Assembly (NCBI GenBank): GCA_030407005.1 | Contig: JAUDYN010000008.1 | Coordinates: 2,790,001 to 2,854,000, forward strand | DNA from: Desarmillaria ectypa | Taxonomy: Eukaryota > Basidiomycota > Agaricomycetes > Agaricales > Physalacriaceae | DNA length: 64,000 nt | Reading direction: 5' to 3' | Shown here: piece by piece, positions 58,783 to 64,000 of the stretch | Layout: every line of letters begins with the position of its first letter | Numbering within the stretch: the first letter of the stretch is position 1 | Notes under the pieces: generated by a model | Database searches by the model: none | Told to the model about the DNA's origin: nothing | What the model saw: the letters and a program-made list of their open reading frames with translations, nothing else | Position numbers and translations under genes: made by a program

Positions 58783-60832
58783 TACCTCCTCAACCTTGGA
58801 GGTGCTTGGCACCACTGCGTCAGTGGGCCCCACATATCTCACAATGTTCTTTTCTTTTCTCATAGGGCAATCCCTGCTCAGGTGACCCTTTTGGTTGCAC
58901 CTGAAACAGCGCCCCTCGGCTCATTGCCAGTCTAAGTCCATGGGCTTCCCCACCCCCCCATATGTTGTCCACTTACCAGTTCCAGCATCGCAACTGGTTT
59001 CTCCACTCCCAGCAGTCAGCTTTGGAGCTGAGGAACTTGTCACCCCAGCAGTGTTTTTGCTGCTGGGCTGCTGTTGTTGGGGATGCGGGCCCTGCTTCTG
59101 GCCGTCCTGAGGCATACTGGTGTTCTGGTCAAAGACCCACTTCCGCTGTCAGCTCTTCATACATCTGGAGGATGCATTCCTTCCACTCCAGATATGAGCG
59201 TGGAATACTCATGCCCATGTTTGATATGAAGGTCGTGTATGAACTAGGCACTCCTAGTCATACCACCTTCACCATTGCGCCATGTTTGGCTTCATCAGTT
59301 CATCAGCCTGCTAGCTTGGCTTCCTCCTCAAGCTTCTGGAAGTAGTGGGAGGCAGGCTGTGCTCCCATGCACAAGTCGAACATGCGCTTTTCATGAATTT
59401 CCTTGATCACAGGATCTCGGAATTGTCATGTGACTAGGTCAATGAAGTCGGCCCAGTTGGGGTATCAGAAATGGGCAGCAGTGCCATCAAAGGCATCACC
59501 TACCCAGTATTTGGGTCTCTTGTAGACCCACCAGTCCTTGGCGGCGCCCTCAAAGTGGGATGTCACGAATAGTACCAGGTGCGACGGCACCTGGAAATAA
59601 TGTCAGAACACTTCGAAATAGGCAATGCAATCGCCTATGAAGCATTCAATATCATCATGGTCTCCCTTGAACGGAGCAGGGACCTTGACGAGGGTTGGCT
59701 TGATGCCCAGATAGGGGGCATCAGTGGCAGCATTCCTGACAGGATTCGGGATAGGGTCAGGAGGTCCCTGACTGGGAGGCAGTCTTGGGATCGAATATCG
59801 ATCTGGCCTAGGACCCGGGTAGCCTCTTGATGGCTCTCCCGATGGTCTTCCCCTCTCCAGTTCCTTCCCCTTTTCTTGATCCTTAAGGTAGTCCGCCATC
59901 ATCTTGCAGGCAGACTCCTCCCTGTCGAGTTCTTCATGCATCTCTGTGATGCACTGTTCCTTTTCCATCAACATGGTTTTCATCTGTTGACAGACTTCTT
60001 CTGCCATGGCAGGGGTTCTTGACATCCCTGCAGTGGCGTTTCCTGCAGGGACTCCTTCAGCTTCCATTTCTTCTCCCACCTCTGCAAAGAGAAGACTACC
60101 ACCCTGATAAGGATGGTATCCTTGGTGATGCACCCTATGGTGCAGGGGTGAATCAGGGAGTGGTCATGGGTTCGCGACTGGAGTATCTGGTGAATGATCC
60201 GGATATATTTCATATTGGGGATGGTGGTATTCCATCCCACCGTAGTAACCTGTATCGTAGGTTAACATATCATACTGGAGCCTTTGCCCCCAATTACTCC
60301 TCTCTTGCCACCTCCAACCTCCATAGGTGTTGGAGGGTCCTCTCCAGTTCCCGCTGCTCATCTGGATCTCTGGGCCAAAGCCCTGGAAAGAAATCCCCTG
60401 CGGAGGGGCAGAAAATGGCCCAGTCGTGATTGGCATGTATCCAGGCATTGATGATGTCAGCCCTAGCAGAGCTGGGCCCATCGAAGGGAATTCGGATGGG
60501 GTCACCCCTGTTAAGGGCCAGCCACTCATCCATTTTGATTCTGGGTTCTTCCCAGAGATCACGGGCTTTGACATCCCTTCGTCGAACTTCCCAGGCTGCA
60601 GTCTGGAAGGGACCGAAAAGTCTCCGGTCAACCTCAGAGAGGTCGGGCCAGATGAAATCCTCTCCATGTGGGTTGAAGGGGTCATCGGTGGCATGGGGAG
60701 GGGCTGGAACTGGGGCATTGTCTCCGATGATGTCATTGTTGGACTCGTCATTGGAGATTTTGATGATGGGGAGAGAGGAGAGAGATATGGACTCTCCTTC
60801 CTCTGGCCAGGTTTCACAGCCTCAGGGGCCAT
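58774..60832 (-). pseudogene. A2 gag
   Basis: Same layout as A1 gag: Pro/Ser-rich N-terminal part (60,832-60,164), a helical segment (KTMLMEKEQCITEMHEELDR) and capsid-like core (KVPAPFKGDHDDIECFIGDC), then, after an indel that changes frame between 59.6 and 59.1 kb, the nucleocapsid part. The zinc knuckle region is interrupted by a stop at the Trp/Gln-rich DLDWQ-stop junction. It ends at TAG 58,776-58,774 within the hairpin. Confidence 0.75.
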
Positions 60833-61080
60833 AAGGGTGGTTTCAATCTATGGCGGGATTGTCGGGGTGGTGGGTCAGGTCGTCGGACTTGCCTTTGTCA
60901 GAGCAGTGCCCGGATTTCTTCCTCGTAGATTAATATGGCAAGGACCATGAAAAAAGTTAATAGTATGGTGCCACCAATGGCAATGCTGAGGGAAATGGTT
61001 CGGGGTTCTGAGGGGTTTCATTCTTCTTCTGGCATGAAGAAGTGCTTCTAGACAGCTAGTGTTGAAGAAGCAGGGGAGAG

Positions 61081-61094
61081 TATCTCTTGTTTAA
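61081..61094 (-). other. self-priming primer-binding site of A2
   Basis: Element sense TTAAACAAGAGATA directly follows the LTR and is the exact reverse complement of TATCTCTTGTTTAA within the LTR. It differs from A1's site at several positions, and the LTR partner changes with it. Confidence 0.75.
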
Positions 61095-61490
61095 TGTTAG
61101 GCACCGACTTGGACATGTGACTTGGGGCAGTCAGCTGATCTCTCTGGGCTGTTACGCATTCGAACAATCACCCAAAGTGAGAGATAGAAGCCAATAGCCT
61201 TCTGTGTTGTGTAAACAAGAAGTATATGGTTGTAATTTAAACAAGAGATAGAGTACAACTGTCTAGTTTACTCTGTTTATATAGTATTTCTATGGCATTA
61301 TAATTAGATGAAATGCTATGGTCCATGCACAAACGGTGTTGAAGTAGGATGATCTGGGAGGATCATGGAACCAATAGAAAGTGTCTGGGGTGACAGACAG
61401 TGAGAACGAGGGTTATAGCTGGCAAATAGCTGGATATGAGTCGGTTTCTTGAGTAGATTAGATGGATAAGATAATGGAAAAATCATAACA
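61095..61490 (-). repeat. LTR-A of element A2 (5' LTR)
   Basis: 396 bp; the plus strand reads TGTTAGGCACCGAC to ATCATAACA. In element sense it has a TATATAAAC box (61,283-61,275) and, 33 nt on, the predicted RNA start TATCTCTTGTTTAA (61,250-61,237). It abuts an older LTR-A relic in the opposite orientation. Confidence 0.85.
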
Positions 61491-61751
61491 GTCACCTTTT
61501 ACAACCCTCTTTCTATCATCTGACCTGAACACATGGATAATTCACAAACATACACATGCACCATATTTCAGTATATAAGTAACATAGTTTTCATGTATGT
61601 TCTGCATCTTCCAACTAAACTTAATATATACACCATTATACACTCTTCTAAAGACCTCCACCACTATCCCAAAAAGGGTGATTGTCTGAATGCAAGACAG
61701 CCCAGGAATTAGCATCTGGTCTCAAGATCATGTGTTAATCAGGTCCTAACA
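61491..61751 (+). repeat. LTR-A relic in opposite orientation
   Basis: Its reverse complement (TGTTAGGACCTGATT..., GACAATCACCC, AAGTTTAGTTGGAAGATG) matches the plus-strand reading of LTR-A. CpG is gone. It is cut at 61,491 by A2's own 5' LTR end and borders LTR-C at 61,752. Confidence 0.6.
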
Positions 61752-62225
61752 GCTGTCCACTAGCAATACTAGGTGTAAGGCTGCTAAAGTATGCTAAGCT
61801 GAAGGCTTGGATAAGGAATTTGTTCCTTTAGTGTGTTATGAGCTTGATTTTTTTTCTCTGTAGTTACATTAGTGTGTTTATACTTTTCAGAACCAAGCCA
61901 ACTTCCTACTCCTATATCTATCTGCTTTGCTAAACTCTTGTCAAGTAGTGATCCACTCCATCATGTCCACCTCTTTTTACACTCCTAAATCTATTCTCCT
62001 AGGAGGAAACTATATGGGATCACCATTATGCCTGATATAGTTTCTGGTCTGATGGAAAAGTGGGTTACTAATGACAGATAGCAGTCTGTCATTCCCTGAC
62101 CTTTATTTCTAGTGGATTCTAGTCCTATATTCTCATTAACTGAGCAGGTGAGTGTTGTTAGTCCTATAGCAAGTACTAGCTTGACAGATGCTAAAATTTG
62201 GTGCACATATATATATGGTGTAGTA
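61752..62225 (-). repeat. LTR-C copy 3 (partial)
   Basis: Its reverse complement matches the first two thirds of LTR-C copy 1: TACACCATATATATATGTGC, the GACTGC...CATCAGACCAGAAAC block, GATCCCATATAG, GGAGTGTAAAAAG and the CTTAGCATACTTTAGCAGCC stretch. It ends where the LTR-A relic is inserted. Confidence 0.7.
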
Positions 62226-64000
62226 TAATAGTATAGTTGATAACACTATAAAATAATGGAGTTATAACTGGAATGGGCTAAGCAAGAAAAGACTCATATA
62301 GAGAGTTAAGATTTTTGGAAATCTCTTCAGATGTAGATGTATAGAATATGCATGCATCAAAGATAGATTGTATGTCCTTGTTAGTATTAAGAAAGTTATT
62401 GTGCCAGTCATCTGAAAAGGACAAAATCTCATACACTGTAAGCTTGGGGACACAGCATAGTTATCTTACCAGTTAGAATAATAATTTATTGATTGGAAGG
62501 AGTAAAAAGAGCAAGAGAGTACACAGGGAACATTGTAGCAATGTGGTGCCAAGAATTATCCCATAATTGGATGAAGCCATTCAGCTATCAAATGGAGTAA
62601 ACCTCTAGCTTATGAGAATCTCCAATACTGAAGCTTCTCTTGACCTGCTACCTCAATAATACACAGTATATCCTGTGTAATATTATTAGTGTCAGTATAA
62701 TTCAGAATTCCATTATCTCTTTCCTTCACCACTTCTACTATAATATGGGACAATACCCATAAATTAGGAATCTGATCTGAGATTATGTTAGGAGCAACTG
62801 CCCAATGATTGAGATTAGCAAGCCATATTGAAAGCTCTTCTTTTGAGAGAAAGAACTCTGTTTAAGGTGTAGAATTACTGACCCCTACAATACTTGCAGT
62901 GAGCAGAAGGGAATATTAGAGTGTGGAGGTCAATATACTATAGGAATCAAAACTTATGAAGTTGTACTGGTTCCCAATGATAAATGCAAATAACTGACCA
63001 GCATAAGCAACATTAGCAACTCTGCTACTATCAGAACCTCCAGGATTCTTCAGTATGACTCTTTTTTAGTCAGTCTATGATTGGGCAGGAACTTTGATTA
63101 CTGCAAGTGCAGCCTTGTTGCCATCTTCATTAGAATAGTTAATAGAAACCTTCCAGCACATAGCAAAAGTTGATGAGAAATACATTATTAGAAACACAGA
63201 AAGCATACTTGAAAATATGCACATTTGTAGTTTAAGTAATAGTCAACTCATGAAAAATTGATCAATAGTTTGATCTATAATTTATCATAAGTAATAGTAG
63301 GTGCATCAATGAGAAGCAAGACTAACTGTGCTTCAGTAGATATCATTCTGAGCAAATATTGTTGGTAATAAAAATTTACAATGGAAAAGAACACAGAATG
63401 CAATGAAGAGAGAAATTATAGTAAAGGATGATTACTGAGTATGGACCTATTGGTGAGCATTTGTATGTGTTGACAACAGAAGGGCCAGGTCACATTAAAA
63501 TATAACTTTGGTAGATATGCAAGATCTCTCCCAGTTGAGTTCTTTATTTCTGAGGTATATAAAAGTGAACCTGTCATAAAAAATGGGGGATGAGGAGAGA
63601 TCAGTTCATTCCCAGTTAGTACATGTGTGGTGTCAGGCCAATAGTATTGTGCTTGGCTAAGCTCTGCAAATGCATGCAGATGTACACTATTGTACCTACT
63701 TATATAATAAATGCTAATTTACTAGAATGTTCTACAACTTTCCTAATACTTCTCCCTTAATCAGCAAGTTTGGCATGATGCCAGATTGCCATCATCTCAG
63801 CTCAACTCTCAAATTCCAACAGAACCAACAAGCTGAAGTTAGTAGCTGTAAAAAAAAGGACCTCTTTTTCAGAGAACAGTCCCATGGTACACCTATTCTT
63901 ATGTGACTCTGGGTTGTGAATTGCTGACATCATTGAAAGATTGAAGAACCTATTACTCATGGCAGATGACTAGGCACCAATTAAATGAAACATAATAGTC
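62226..64000. other. CpG-free AT-rich DNA, nothing recognised
   Basis: Same base composition as 31.5-43 kb. No ORF above 65 codons with a recognisable domain and no terminal repeats were found. Probably decayed transposon sequence continuing beyond the window. Confidence 0.4.

Larger units (their letters stand above)
54334..61490 (-). mobile_element. element A2: nearly complete Tf1/sushi-like Ty3/gypsy retrotransposon
   Basis: In minus-strand sense: 5' LTR (61,490-61,095), self-priming site, gag, -1 frameshift site, and one long pol frame covering protease, reverse transcriptase, RNase H and integrase. It lacks the integrase C-terminus, any chromodomain and the 3' LTR, being cut by LTR-B at 54,333. 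Pol stays in a single frame for about 4.4 kb with only point stops. Confidence 0.9.

Overview
The window reads as nuclear DNA of a mushroom-forming basidiomycete (Agaricomycetes). This is inferred from many short (about 50 nt) GT-AG introns, an AA14 lytic polysaccharide monooxygenase, a fungal Nha1-type antiporter with a long charged tail, and nested Tf1/sushi-type LTR retrotransposons. It has two halves.

Positions 1 to about 31,400 are gene-rich with normal CpG. In order they hold: a GH35 beta-galactosidase (minus, running off the left edge) divergently paired with an AA14 LPMO; a COG2907-type FAD/NAD(P)-binding oxidoreductase (minus); a small thaumatin-like protein; a second copy of the oxidoreductase; a frameshifted GNAT acetyltransferase; an Na+/H+ antiporter; a short unrecognised ORF; a secreted serine/threonine-rich basidiomycete glycoprotein; an alpha/beta-hydrolase of the HGGG/GDSAGG type; a frameshifted aldo-keto reductase; and a frameshifted cytochrome P450. 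Genes were reconstructed by joining exons on conserved family segments. Several have unusual structure: 5-nt and 12-nt microexons in the galactosidase, a 15-nt first coding exon in the antiporter, and GC-AG introns in the reductase and P450. Gaps of 0.3-3 kb between genes show nothing I recognise.

Positions about 31,400-64,000 are a transposon island. Its older part (about 31.5-46.0 kb and 61.5-64 kb) is almost free of CpG (one CpG in 33,001-34,000), and its remnants are closed by CAA/CGA-to-stop and TGG-to-TAG changes. It contains a Pif1-like helicase/cysteine-peptidase relic, a large inverted repeat, LTR family C with a gag-protease remnant, and integrase/chromodomain fragments. The younger part (46.0-61.5 kb) holds two minus-strand Tf1/sushi-like elements (A1, A2), three copies of a 1.3-kb LTR-like repeat (B), and a clean solo LTR with a 5-bp target duplication.

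The most informative signals are in A1 and A2. The primer-binding site after each 5' LTR is perfectly complementary (13 and 14 nt) to a segment of the same LTR lying about 33 nt downstream of a TATA box, and the two pairs co-vary, as expected for self-primed reverse transcription. Each gag ends in a TAG directly after an A-AAA-G site and overlaps a conserved hairpin, with pol open in the -1 frame from that site: a candidate programmed -1 frameshift. The same B repeat in decayed and undecayed form gives an internal record of CpG-to-TpG/CpA mutation.
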